DNA of 64,000 nt. Origin: Dysidea avara. Lineage: Eukaryota; Porifera; Demospongiae; Dictyoceratida; Dysideidae. The notes below the pieces were generated by a model, which saw nothing but the letters and a program-made list of their open reading frames with translations, made no database searches and had not been told where the DNA came from. Each line of letters opens with the position of its first letter. The stretch's first letter is position 1. The stretch is taken from positions 18,240,220 to 18,304,219 of the forward strand of contig NC_089275.1 in the NCBI RefSeq assembly GCF_963678975.1, read 5' to 3'. The position numbers and the translations under genes were made by a program. This document shows, piece by piece, positions 53,601 through 63,700 of this stretch.

Positions 53601-53976
53601 CCAAATTTGATGCTAGGATGCGCCTTTGGACTCCCTTTCTGTGTGCCAAATTTCAAGGCGATCGGAGCTCGCGTTTGCGTTTTATAACAATTTTTGCAAG
53701 TGTGCGAAAAGACGAAGAAGAAGAAAACAAAAATGAAGAAAAAAAAACTAAACTTTGGCCGCTTATATCTCGGAAATGGCTTGAGTGATTTCCTTCAAAT
53801 TTGGAATGTAGACTCCCCTAGCTGGCGGGAAACTCTGTAGCAAATTTCGTTTCAATCGGATAAGCTATCACCGAGATACAAAAGTGTGAAATGACGTTTT
53901 CTTTCTTCCTGTCAATATACTCACGGTGTGGCGCGCCGGCTTCTTGGGCCGCACGACACACTATCGTGTGTCTTGA
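47673..53976 (+). mobile_element. Composite minisatellite-core element, copy C (6.3 kb)
   Basis: Same order as copy B: palindrome 47673-47995, hairpin 48024-48049, minisatellite 48190-53110, GTGACTGTTCTATTAGAGTA motif at 53166, tail to 53976 with GGCGCGCCGGCTTCTTGGG and hairpin ACACACTATCGTGTGT, ending CTTGA before T. The left flank base is A. It differs from copy B almost only in minisatellite length (about 4.9 kb against 0.66 kb). Confidence 0.88.
48190..53110. repeat. 4.9-kb minisatellite with higher-order structure
   Basis: About 165 units of roughly 30 bp. Up to about 50350 the units read mostly CTGAACTCTCTACAAGGTGA / CTACATGATGGTTTC. After that they are CTGATCTCTCTACAGGTTGA types. Block repeats overlie this: about 460 bp in the first part (GATTTGTTTGTTGTTGAATT at 49716 and 50176), and about 834 bp in the second (AAATCTCAACAGGGTGTATT near 51111 and 51945). 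Minus-strand frames are artefacts. Confidence 0.93.
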
Positions 53977-54038
53977 TATGTGGCGCTGAAATATGATATT
54001 AAAAAAGTTTTGCAGTATCACTGTTAACTGAGTAGCTG

Positions 54039-54530
54039 CTACAAACTTTGTGCCATTCGCTTCTGACTGTCACCACTTTCACTGCTAAGGGATCTGATGG
54101 GTGTAGACCTATATCTCAATTCACTGTTTTTCAACACAAGGAAATAACTGCAGTGGCTGTGCCACTTGAGTTGGAACTGTAAGTATCGCTCTTTTAACGT
54201 GGAACACTCATCATACAATCTTAGAAATGTTTCTTTCAAGTGCTCTGTGAAAAACGATAGAGCAACTGGAGTGACGGAATCACAAAATGCTTTTAGCAAT
54301 TCTCTTACCACTGAAACCTCCTTTATTGTACTAGACAAACTCTTCAGGGTAATTTCTTCGTTACTTGTAGACGAAATACGAGCTAAAACGTTTTTCTTTT
54401 CAGTTTTGTTCAAGACATGACGTCGTCGGGTGGTCTTACGCTCTCCTTCTTGCTTAGTCTTGCATCGCTCAGAAGTGGTTTTCTTCGATTTTCGTTTAGC
54501 GGGTGGTGGCTCTGTTTCATCGTAATCTTC
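54039..54530 (-). CDS. Partial gene of unknown function (N-terminal-type fragment)
   Basis: An open minus-strand stretch running from about 54530 to a stop at 54039. It starts with an acidic/basic tract (ECEDYDETEPPPAKRKSKK), then RRRHVLNKTEKKNVLARI, SSTIKEVSVVRELLKAF and LKETFLRLYDECSTLKERYL. It looks soluble, helical and possibly nuclear. No family recognised. The upstream side is cut by the poly(A)-like 3' end of a LINE fragment at about 54535; the downstream side ends 63 bp before composite element C. On the same strand across that element lies 46847-47631. Confidence 0.45.
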   Translation of the reverse strand, partial: EDYDETEPPPAKRKSKKTTSERCKTKQEGERKTTRRRHVLNKTEKKNVLARISSTSNEEITLKSLSSTIKEVSVVRELLKAFCDSVTPVALSFFTEHLKETFLRLYDECSTLKERYLQFQLKWHSHCSYFLVLKNSELRYRSTPIRSLSSESGDSQKRMAQSL

Positions 54531-54534
54531 GCAC

Positions 54535-55690
54535 TCTTTTTATTTATTTTTTTTCTTTCTTTTATAATACAGTTACAATACAAATTACTCTAAAACTAAA
54601 CTACAAACACAATTAATTACAACAGGGGTTTGGGGAAAGGAAAATCAGAGTCTTCACACTGCAAAGCCCAGTACCGTAAAATCATACGGGCATTGTTCGT
54701 CCATAAAGAAACTGAAAGTTGTTGTAACAAATGTTTACGAGCCTGTTTGGTTGATGCACCACTTCTGGCTGTGGTGCGTTCAGCGATGGTACGAAGGGTC
54801 TGAAGCGCAAATGGTGACCAAAAACCAAAAGTTTCTACAACAAGTGGGACAAAGTCACACCCTACCTCCTCTACAGCATCTTGATGTCTCTGGTCCTTGG
54901 CTAACTTACCTGCTGCAGCAGCTACCCCAGCACAAGAAGAAGAAAAAGAAATGTGAGAAGGCTGGGTAGTGCTACGAACAGACACATCAAAATAAGCTGG
55001 ACGACCATGCTGAAAGTCAGGGTGGTACACATCACCTGGGCGAGAATTATCTTCATAAGAAACACGTTGTTCCTTCAAAACTCCTGAGTGACTCTGGGAC
55101 AAAGCATGATAAACAATGTCAACTAGAGCATCATGGCGACAAATTCTCATAGGACCATGAGAACATTCTAGAAGATGGTCACCAAATTGGTCAATGGAAG
55201 TAAGACACACACATAATGGGGAAAGTGGAAATAGAGGGATTCCGAGCCACAAACGAAGGCCAACAACAAACTCAGGACCAGGAATAGCCAGAGCAAGGGA
55301 GACTTGAGGAATAGCTTTGAGCCATCCACTGCTAGTACCAGATGAGTGAGAGAGAGCAGTAAGTCGAGCACGGTTTCGGATGTTGAAAGAAGCAAATAGT
55401 TGGTCATACTGATTTTGATCTAACAGAGCCTGTAAGTCCTGCTGGGTAGCAGAGGGAATAAAGATATCAGATGTAAACCTTTCAAAGGTAGCAACAGCAA
55501 GTTCTTCATTTGGAAACACTAGATCATGAAAGTCCTGGGATAGAAGATGAGAAGTCAGGAGACGAACACTATTACATGAATCCAAAAAGGCCGCAGCAGT
55601 GCACTCTTCGTCTTGTTCCATTATCTCATCATCAAATACATCAGCTTGCCATGAGGCTTGTTGAGACATTTCAACATTGGCGCACAAATG
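54535..55690 (-). mobile_element. LINE 3' fragment with A-rich tail
   Basis: The coding region 54617-55687 is followed on the minus strand by a 3' stretch ending in an A-rich tail (AAAAGAAAGAAAAAAAATAA region, about 54537-54565). This looks like the 3' end of a retrotransposed copy. The 5' limit is unknown; no target duplication was found. Confidence 0.55.
54617..55687 (-). CDS. Retroelement C-terminal region with restriction-endonuclease-like domain
   Basis: An uninterrupted 356-residue frame. After an acidic start come LKAIPQVSLALAIPGPEF and LRLWLGIPLFP, then a zinc-like box (C-V-C ... GDHLLECSHG ... CRHDAL), then RPGDVYHPDF, PAYFDVSVRS and FVPLVVETFGFWSP. The order C-x-C..H..C..H, then RPGD...D-V-S...E matches the C-terminal region of LINE-derived proteins that are common in cnidarians and sponges (R/KPD...D-V/A type endonuclease fold). 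It lacks reverse transcriptase, so it is a fragment or a free-standing derivative. A frame this long without stops suggests a recent or constrained copy. The start at 55687 is simply the most upstream Met. Confidence 0.7.
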   Translation of the reverse strand: MCANVEMSQQASWQADVFDDEIMEQDEECTAAAFLDSCNSVRLLTSHLLSQDFHDLVFPNEELAVATFERFTSDIFIPSATQQDLQALLDQNQYDQLFASFNIRNRARLTALSHSSGTSSGWLKAIPQVSLALAIPGPEFVVGLRLWLGIPLFPLSPLCVCLTSIDQFGDHLLECSHGPMRICRHDALVDIVYHALSQSHSGVLKEQRVSYEDNSRPGDVYHPDFQHGRPAYFDVSVRSTTQPSHISFSSSCAGVAAAAGKLAKDQRHQDAVEEVGCDFVPLVVETFGFWSPFALQTLRTIAERTTARSGASTKQARKHLLQQLSVSLWTNNARMILRYWALQCEDSDFPFPKPLL

Positions 55691-56429
55691 GATTTAAGCA
55701 CTTTATTAAATAATTAATATATTGATAGCGCTTATTGAAAAGAGTCTGCATTATCACCTACTGTGCTGATCATGGATTGAAGCCATGACTTAACGCGGTG
55801 ATTTCTCAGAGGGTATTGACACTTGGACACTCTCTCCTCTTTCTATATTATGGACTCTTGATGGAACTACCTTGTGGAATGCTCGTACATGGCCCAAAAA
55901 CACTTATTCAATTTTGAAATAGTTATTTAAGAACATTTTTAGTGATGTTAGTTTGTACATAAGTAGTTACTGTATGTGTGTGTTTATGATGTACGTTTTT
56001 GCGCAGGGCATAGCTGAAAAGCAGCTTCGGCTGCCGCTGCCGCTGCCTCCCTGTTGAAATAACAATCGAAAAAAAGCTATGTAAAAATCATTTATATCAA
56101 TTCATTTTTGAAGTTCAAACTAAAAATACCGCATGTGACGTCTTGTTGTGGCGCAAAAGAACCGCTGTTTCTATGTCACGAGTGATCTTTGGCGGTAATC
56201 GTGCGGTTAGTCACACCACCGGGAACCGGTGGGAGCTGGGACGAGCTCGGAAAAGAGGAACAGGCAGGAATCACCTGTCAAGGTATTATAGTGCTGTTTT
56301 GTGCTATAGGATAGGTTTTGCGTTACCAGACCACTTTTACTGATTGAACTTTTCAAAGGTCTGGTCATAGATGATAATATATACTACCGGCGTACCGTTG
56401 TATCATACAGTACGATAGTAACTGTATAG
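55691..56429. other. Intergenic, no gene seen
   Basis: No frame with support. CGGCTGCCGCTGCCGCTGCC at 56028-56047 is a short GC-rich tandem. Near 56325-56356 ACCAGACC..AGGTCTGGT is a small inverted pair. Confidence 0.45.
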
Positions 56430-57480
56430 TAGGGACCACAAAGGAGTAGGCGTGGCCCACGAAATAATATCACCCAAAAACCAGCCTCGATTTTCCCTTA
56501 CGACGATGAGGCAGTATTGGTGAGGTAAAACTAAGCCCAAACAGGCTTCAGATCGACCCGAAACGAATTTTAAAAAATTTTATTCAACGGAATTTTCTAC
56601 TGACTGACTGAGTAACTGACTCACTGACTGATGCCTACAGACAAGCGTACCGCGATAACGGATAAGGCTACGGGCTTGATTTTTTCACTGTTCGACGTCA
56701 CTTCGGCCCTACAGGTACCTTTTGGCATACCGCAGTACGTGAAATGCATTCTTCATGGACTTACCAGTGTCCTCCTTTGTGTCCCATTCATCTTTGCTGA
56801 CGGGGAAAGGTGTCGATTTTTCGAAACGGAAATCGTCCGTATTTTTCATCGTGGCTATTTCGATTGCACAGGTGCTTTTCAAACAGTTCTTGATTCGTAC
56901 TGCTGTTAACAGGTTGAACATAGCCTACAGCGAAGCGTAATGGATACTTCACTTTTCAGACGATAATTAATATGATTGGGGCGCGCAGCACGATTTTTCT
57001 TTTGGTATGCGTGGATTGTAGAGGTGCTTTTCGAACAGTTCTTGATTCGAAATGCTGTGTATCGGGTTGAACATACCTGACAACGAAGCGTAATGGATAC
57101 TTTTAGGACGATGATTGATATAGCCGGGGCACGCAGTGCCTTTTCAGATGCGGTATGCGTGGGTTCACCAATCATAATAAAATTATTTACAAAAAAAGTT
57201 AACAAACAAGTACACGAAAAAATTAGGAATTTTCAACTAGAGTAGGGACCATAACACATCGATAAAAAGTACTGAAACAAGTTGGAGTAGTCCATGATAT
57301 TAAATCACTGTAAAACAATATATCCCTTCTGTGCATTTCCGTTATGGTATCTTGAGCACAGTAGGGATATAGCTAACACTTCTTATTGTTTTACAGTGAT
57401 TAATATCATGGACTACTCTAACTCGTTTCAGTACTTTTTATCGATGTGCTATGGCCCCTTCTCTAGTTGAAAATTCCTAA
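56430..57480 (+). repeat. Repeat B, longer copy
   Basis: About 1.05 kb starting GACCACAAAGGAGTAGGCG. It includes CTGACTGACTGAGTAACTGA and a block GTGCTTTTC-GAACAGTTCTTG that is itself duplicated (about 56870 and 57025). Its last 230 bp form an inverted repeat around 57350 with arms carrying ATCGATAAAAAGTACTGAAA. The 16.8-kb copy lacks the first 300 bp. Class unknown; no coding capacity. Confidence 0.8.
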
Positions 57481-58071
57481 TTTTTTTGTGTCCTTGTATT
57501 ATATTATCTATGGTCTGGTGAACGCAGTAGCTTATGAGCCCCATAGCTACAGTTTTGTTGTGGCACCCCTCTAGATTTATGGGATTGTCTTCGTTGCTTC
57601 TGATTTCCGTGACAAACTCGTTGATCCCTTATGAGAACTGTGCCGTTGGCTTCGTCTTGTTTCAAACTAGTCATGCGCATGCAATTCTCGCCAACCAGGG
57701 GTATGGCACGTCCACAATTAATCACATACGCCCTTCAGCTACCAAATAACAAATCTCAAGCAATTCGCCCATGCAAGTAATTAATGTTGGTTGAAAACTA
57801 GTCTCGAAGAAATACTTATAAACAATACAAGCTCACAGTGATACAATACTATGAACAGATGTCCTTCAAAACCCAGTAACAACCTTACAAATCATGCGTG
57901 GCATTTCAAATCACAAATCCAATTTCAAATCGGCACAAATCAAGATTCAAATCATGAAATGATTTCAAATCACGTACAGATTTGCGAAGGTGTCACACCC
58001 CTCGTCGCCAACTGCCAACACAGCAATGAGAAGGAACCCCAAAATTAGTGTCGTTCAGTCCCAGACCACTT
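57481..58071. other. Intergenic, no gene seen
   Basis: Short frames only. A run of ATTCAAATCATGAAATG / TTTCAAATCA text at 57895-57975 is a simple degenerate repeat of TTCAAATC. Confidence 0.5.
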
Positions 58072-58416
58072 TGATTTTTCTTTTTGTATGGGGACGGAGC
58101 ATAAAATGCTCTGGTTGATCTCTAATAGAATTTTCCTGTAGCCGGCCGTAGATCTAGCTGCAACTTTTGGGGATCATGGATTAGCAGTGGTAGTAAGTAG
58201 TAAATTAGGCTTGTTAACAAAGGAAATGACATGCATTTGCTTGGCAAGCCTGCATCCGAGGGCACATGTACCGTATTTCTCATCATTGCTTCGTAAAGAG
58301 ACCTTTGCTATTCATTACCACTAATCAATAATCCACAAAAGTTGTAGATCCGGCACAAAATCCTATTGGGGATCTACCAGACCCTTTTTTCTCAACCCCA
58401 CACAAAAAAGAAAAGT
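58072..58416. mobile_element. Foldback element, about 345 bp
   Basis: AGACCACTTT...CTTTTTGTATGGGG pairs with CCCCACACAAAAAAG...AAGTGGT, and inner GTAGATCTAGCTGCAACTTT pairs with AAAGTTGTAGATC. The arms are interrupted but clear. The CAGACCC-TTTTTTCTC text recalls the ends of the 42112-42561 element. Confidence 0.65.
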
Positions 58417-58581
58417 GGTGTATGTATGAGACTTCTATCGTACTTGTGATAGACTGACTAATATAGCTATAACCATGTGTAATGTTTTATGATGTCATTT
58501 ATGGTACCTGTATCTATGTATACTGTGTTTAACCTTGTAATCAGTTAGTTGTAGTTGTCTATGTTATTCCTGATATATCTA

Positions 58582-59653
58582 TCTAATCCAAAACAGCCAA
58601 GCTGTAAAAAAAGTCTGCGGCCCTCAGAAAGGCTATGGTGAAAAAAGATGTGAAATCCAAAGTGGCGGCCAAGAAATGGCTGCGATGGTAGGTTAATGGT
58701 AAAAATTTTAATAATGACAATTCAGGTAAATTTTGTGCCGCTTTTACAGCTTGGCTGTTTTGGATTAGATTTCATTTCTTTTTGTATTTGTATACCCCAA
58801 AGCCGGCCTATGGCCAACTTTGGGACTTTTTTATCCTATGTTTTTTTCTTTGCTACAGTATCTCGCACGTGCTGCACCAAGTTGGATTTCGTGTTATAAC
58901 TCCGTGGCTTTAAGTCTGATTCTTCTACACCATAGATGAGCCTTTCTAAGATGATTACTCCATCTGTACAACGATTTTCAAAGCATTGCCCCAAGCGGTT
59001 TATCTGGTAGGCGTGGCAAGCAGTCGTTTTTTTTTATTAGCTAATCTCGATTGCTTAATTGTTACACACTGTTGGTTTTTTCGTTGTATCTTCCTGTTTT
59101 TTAGCTCGACTTCTTTCAAACCACAAAAGGTTTGAGGTTCAATAGTTAACCTATTCTCCCACCGATTTTCAGCTTCTTCCCATACGCGGTTTATCCTGTA
59201 GGCGTGACAACTTATTGGTGTTTTTTTCCGTGAATAGTCGCTCATAACTCTTTGCCTGTTTATAGTATTCCAGCCAAAGTTGGTACCAAGATGCGCCCTT
59301 ATATCCTCCTTCTGTGCGCCAAATTTTAAGGCAATCGGATATGGCGTTCAAGTTTTATAGCAGTTTTTGTAAGTGTGCCACAAGAAAAAGAAAAATAAGA
59401 AAAAAAAACAACGAAGAAACTGAGCCAATTTTTGAAGTCGCATATCTCGGGAACGCGCCAAGCGATTTTGCTCAAATTTGGAATGTGGAGTACTGCAGTT
59501 GGAGGGCATGTCCACAGCAAAAATCGTCTTGTTTCATCAAGGAAGCACAGAGCTACGGAGGTGCAAAAATTGCATTTTCTTTCTTCCTGTCAATATACTC
59601 ACGGGTGTTACGCGCCGGCTTTGGGCCGCACGACACACTACCGTGTGTCTTGA
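58582..59653 (+). mobile_element. Composite element, copy D (no minisatellite)
   Basis: Palindrome with internal deletion (58582-58770), hairpin about 58798-58823, then directly the tail (58860-59653) with no minisatellite. It ends with the hairpin ACACACTACCGTGTGT and CTTGA before T, and starts TC after an A. It shows that the minisatellite is not needed for the element to be recognised as a unit. Confidence 0.85.
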
Positions 59654-59699
59654 TTGAGTTATTAACTAGGTCGTTCGTGTGCAAGCTATGATAGCTATT

Positions 59700-60287
59700 A
59701 GCTGTAAACAAGTGTCCTATTGCATCACTTCAGTCAGTGTTTATTAATTTTACGTCTTTACCTCTAATTGTCCACAAGAGGCTCATTGCATTACTGTGGG
59801 TTTCATTGTAGTCGTAAACAGTGTCTTATTACATCACTTCAGTTGGTGTTTATTAATTTTATAGCTATTAGCTGTAAATAAGCGTCCTATTGCATCACTT
59901 CAGTCAGTGTTTATTAAGTTTATTAATTTTATGTCTACCTCTAATTGTCCACAAGAGGCTCATTGCATTACTGTGGGTTTCATTGTAGTTGTAAACAGTG
60001 TCCTATTGCATCACTTCAGTTGGTGTTATTAATTTTATGTCTTAACCTCTAATTGTCCACAAGACGCTCGTTACATTATTGTGAGTTACATTATTGTGAG
60101 TTTCATTGTAGTTGTAAACAAGTGTCCTATTGCATCACTTCAGTTGGTGTTTATTAATTTTATGTCTTAACCTCTAATTGTCCACTAGAGGTTCATTACA
60201 TTATTGTGAGTTTTGTGGTAGTTGTAAACAAGTGTCCTATTGCATTACTTCAGTTGGTGTTTATTAATTTTATGTCTTAACCTCTAA
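59700..60287 (+). repeat. Minisatellite with units of about 110 bp
   Basis: Units share GTCCTATTGCATCACTTCAG, TGGTGTTTATTAATTTTATG, CTAATTGTCCACAAGAGGCT and GTGGGTTTCATTGTAGTTGT. Starts lie near 59710, 59826, 59885, 59999, 60127 and 60233, and the array resumes at 60885-61060. Lengths vary from about 55 to 128 bp. Confidence 0.9.
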
Positions 60288-60886
60288 CAGCCCATTTACA
60301 CTAGCCATCTAGTTCGAATTATCTCGAATTGGAGCGATTTCCAAGTCAGTGTAAACGTGTACTGTATCGAACTGAACTGTGTCAAACCGCTCTGAAATGG
60401 ACCTGCTAGGGATATGGGTCTGGTTCGATCTAGTTTGTTCTACTCGCCCAGACAATTGTGAACCTACAGCTCTAATAAGCAGAATAAGGATACAGAGAAC
60501 TACAGCTAAAATGGCTACTGTAATGATGAAATGAAGCAACAGCGAAGTATTTAGGGGACGATATGGAAGGACAGCCTCAAAAACAACAAAAGGACTCTGA
60601 AACAAACAAGTGCATGTATGAATGAATAGTTAACCAACTCCACAGAGTTGAGAGGTTGTTGCCAATGCTGAAAACTTTATCATGCCTACTAACCATGCAA
60701 TTACAGAGCACACAAATCCTTTAACTCCATCAACAATCTCTACTTCGATGAAAATTATGATTGTGAGTTTAAGTTATTTTGGTGATTGGAGCAGGTTGGC
60801 CTTTGTAGTATAAACAGGGCTAAAAAATCAATCTGGATCGAACTGAAACGATCTTGTCCAGAACGACCTGTAGTATAAACAGGCTG
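60288..60886. mobile_element. TIR element inserted in the 110-bp minisatellite
   Basis: Ends ACAGCCCATTTACACTAGCC and inverse ...AGTATAAACAGGCTGT split a unit between CCTCTA and GTTGTCCACAAG, so insertion is later than the array. About 600 bp. On the minus strand, 60309-60605 is a 98-codon frame with one clear membrane segment (LLLHFIITVAILAVVLCILI), origin unknown. Confidence 0.75.
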
Positions 60887-61060
60887 TAGTTGTCCACAAG
60901 AGGCTCATTGCATTACTGTGGGTTTCATTGTAGTTGTAAACAGTGTCCTATTGCATCACTTCAGTTGGTGTTTATTAATTTTATGTCTTAACCTCTAATT
61001 GTCCACAAGGGGCCATTACTGTGGGTCTCCTTGTGGCTGTAAACACTGTCCTATTGAGTC
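60885..61060 (+). repeat. Continuation of the 110-bp minisatellite
   Basis: Starts GTTGTCCACAAGAGGCTCAT and decays after about 61060 (GTCCTATTGAGTCAG). Confidence 0.85.
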
Positions 61061-61354
61061 AGATGTCTTAGTAAATAAGAGACCTCCACACATCAAAGTA
61101 AACTCTGCATACCATTTTCTAGTTAAGATCCTGTTCCAACTGGATACTTCAAGTTTAATGCTAGAGCTAGCATTGCAACTTGCATTTCCTTACTGCATTA
61201 GCCCTGTCCATCATAAGACCTAAAGAATTCAATTTCATGTAATTGTGAGAACGTACATCCGCAGTACTTTCCACAACTGGAGTCCACCATGAAGAGTGTT
61301 ACACTTCTTGCTAAATCGACCATATAGTTAAGAAAAATCTTTAACAGTATGAAA

Positions 61355-61880
61355 CTGTGGTTAGTGAGGTAAAGTCACTGAGAAATGCTGGAGATCACTG
61401 TGTAGTTTGTGGAAATCCTAAAGCAAAAGTCCCATCAGTTTCTTTCCATCATCTCCCAAGCCGACAGATCGATCTTAGCAAGAGGAACTACTGGATCAAG
61501 GAGTTTGAAATAACCCTGAAGCGTATCATGATCAGGAGTTGTGCTTGTGTCTGTTGTCGACATTTCAGGAATGGCGACACAAGCAACAAGGCTGACAAGC
61601 ATTTAGGGGTGTGATTTGCTTTGCCAAAAAAACAAGAGACACGGCCAGAGCAAAAAGGCTTGTGAAGCGAGCACGTACCCACTGATTTCGTGCTTCATTG
61701 CAGCACCCATCAGATATCAGCAGCTCATCGATGACAGAACAGAAAGAAATAGTACCAGACAGCATTTCGAAGGTTCTGGAGACTCAAGAAGAATTCCGCT
61801 GCCAGAAGTCCAATAATTGCAAGTGTTGTAGAACAAACTATCAGGTTATTAATACATACATAGCTAGTATACATCCATGA
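61355..61880 (+). pseudogene. THAP-type zinc-finger gene fragment
   Basis: Positions about 61355-61613 encode a THAP-like C2CH module: CVVCGNPKAKVPSVSFHHLP, a W in NYWIKEFE, and CVCCRHFRNGD. It has no ATG in frame at its start and follows an AG, so it is probably an internal exon. The expected basic tail (KKTRDTARAKRLVKRAR) continues in another frame from about 61616, after a one-base shift. A later stretch (HPSDISSSSMTEQKEIVPDS ...) follows a CTTCATTGCAG acceptor at about 61700. THAP domains bind DNA and occur in P-element-type transposases and host regulators. No downstream transposase core was found here. Confidence 0.65.
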
Positions 61881-62170
61881 ATCACTCTGAAGTGTGCCAC
61901 TTTTTAAAATTGTATAACTTGTAGCTGCTTAGCTCTATCTTCCACCAATATGAATAGAAAAGAATAGCATTTTGTGAGTTTGTAATATTGGAATATACAG
62001 TAGCATGTGTAAGTAACTGTTGTTAGAAATGACCATTTGTATTAGCTACTAGTGAGAAACCCATAAACTGCTGTAACAATGTACTCCAAAAGTGTAGTGA
62101 TTTCTTCTTAATTGCTCACTTGATGGCTTCACTGCATATTTCCTCTTATGATGGACAGGTCTAATTATGA
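61881..62170. other. Spacer, no gene seen
   Basis: AT-rich, without supportable frames. Confidence 0.5.
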
Positions 62171-62530
62171 TAACCTTTTGAAAACAGTGTTTCATAACAG
62201 GCTGGTGTGTGGCATGTATGACACCATTATCCAGCACTGAATGCTTGCCAAGAAAGAACTCACCTTCAAAGCAGCCATGGAATTGTTTCAAGGCAACATC
62301 AAGAAACTGACAGGCCAGCTAGCAAACTAGTGTTGACCATGCTACCACTTCTACTGGTTCAGATTCAATTCATAAAGTTGCAGTGAATCCTCCTCAGGAC
62401 CATTGCCATTACCTTTGTGGTAAACCTGGACATTGTGCCACTACCTATAAGTATAGGGATTCAAAGTGTCATAATATGGAAAAGTTGACACCATGTAGAA
62501 AAAGTTTGTCAGAGAAAGGCTAGGAAACAG
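62171..62530 (+). pseudogene. Decayed Ty3-type gag fragment
   Basis: In broken frames: FHNRLVCGMYDTIIQH, then KELTFKAAMELFQGN, then a knuckle CHYLCGKPGHCATTYKYRDS with following C-H. These parallel the gag segment at 33570-33880 (DRLVCGLNDSRIQRR, LTFKKAYELAQ, knuckle). Stops occur between the blocks. Only the gag end is present. Confidence 0.7.
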
Positions 62531-63305
62531 CATACAAAAATGCTTCCCAAGAAGCCAATGCAAATAACAAACAAGAAGTCTGACCAGCCAAACATACCCA
62601 ATGCTCAACATTCACACTTACAATGAGAAAACCACACCCTGAATTCCGTGGTCAGCATAAACAACTTGTCAGGAAATGTATAAACAGTGGAATGGACTGC
62701 TGCAATGGTGGAATAGTTGAATGGAACTTATTTAAAGTCCAACTTGGATTTAATTGAAGTCTAATTTTCCCTCAGTCAGTTTTTATAACCTTTGAGCCTC
62801 ATCATGCACAAAACTGATCTAGTTTATCATTGTAATTCACTTGACAGAATCAGTTACATACAATAGTAGTTTGATCTATTGTTTGGTATATATATCAACT
62901 GACATTCTGTTTCAAAATGGGAAAATAAACCATGAAATGTTGGCTGACTGATTACCTATATGGTGATGGATTTTTAGTAGTTGAGTATTCTTGAATAGTG
63001 GTTGTACCTATGTAACATGTTTTTTACCAAACCTTACATTTTCAGAAAGCAGCAATGGTTACCATGTGCACTGTATTCAAGTACTGTACTGATGTTATTG
63101 TTCCAGACAACTTTACCAATCGAACTCTACAATATTCACGATGTCATTTCATGATGACAAATACATTATATGTGCTGGGTTACAATCTGAATACCAAATC
63201 CTTAACGAGTACTTAGGAATGAAGCAATTCAACGAAGTACTTATATAGCTCTGACATGAAACACTTTGTGGAACATCATACAGTATCATGAATGGTCTAG
63301 TTTTG
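62531..63305. other. Intergenic, no gene seen
   Basis: No recognisable frames or repeats beyond simple AT-rich sequence. Confidence 0.5.
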
Positions 63306-63309
63306 TAAA

Positions 63310-63700
63310 AAAAGTTTTACCGTTAACCTACCATCACAGTCATTTATTGGCTGCCACCTTTGATTTCACAACTTTTTCACACAGGCTTTTTGGGGGCCAC
63401 ACCCTTTTTTCATAGCTTAGCTGTTTTTGTATAGATATCACTTCCTTTTGTATTTGTATACTCCAAGGCCGGCATGGCCAGCTTTGGAGTTTCTTTTACT
63501 TGTCTTTTTCTTTACTGCAAAAAGGAGGAAGACATCAAGGGCTAAATTCTGTGGATATTTTTATGATGCATTTTTTCTACAAAAATTAATACTGTATGAA
63601 AATTATCACATGTCCTCTCTCTTACAGGTAAACTCCCTAGGTTATAGCAGAAATATCTATAAGGAGACTTGTTTGTATTAGGGTTAAGACAAATAGTTCA
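63310..63700 (+). mobile_element. Composite-element fragment E (one arm, hairpin, worn minisatellite)
   Basis: One arm of the palindrome (GTTTTACCGTTAACCTACCA to GCTTAGCTGTTTTTG, about 63310-63436), the hairpin GGCCGGCATGGCC (63467-63482) and a trace of minisatellite (GTAAACTCCCTAGGTTATAG near 63627). No tail or terminal hairpin. Old or truncated copy. Confidence 0.7.
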
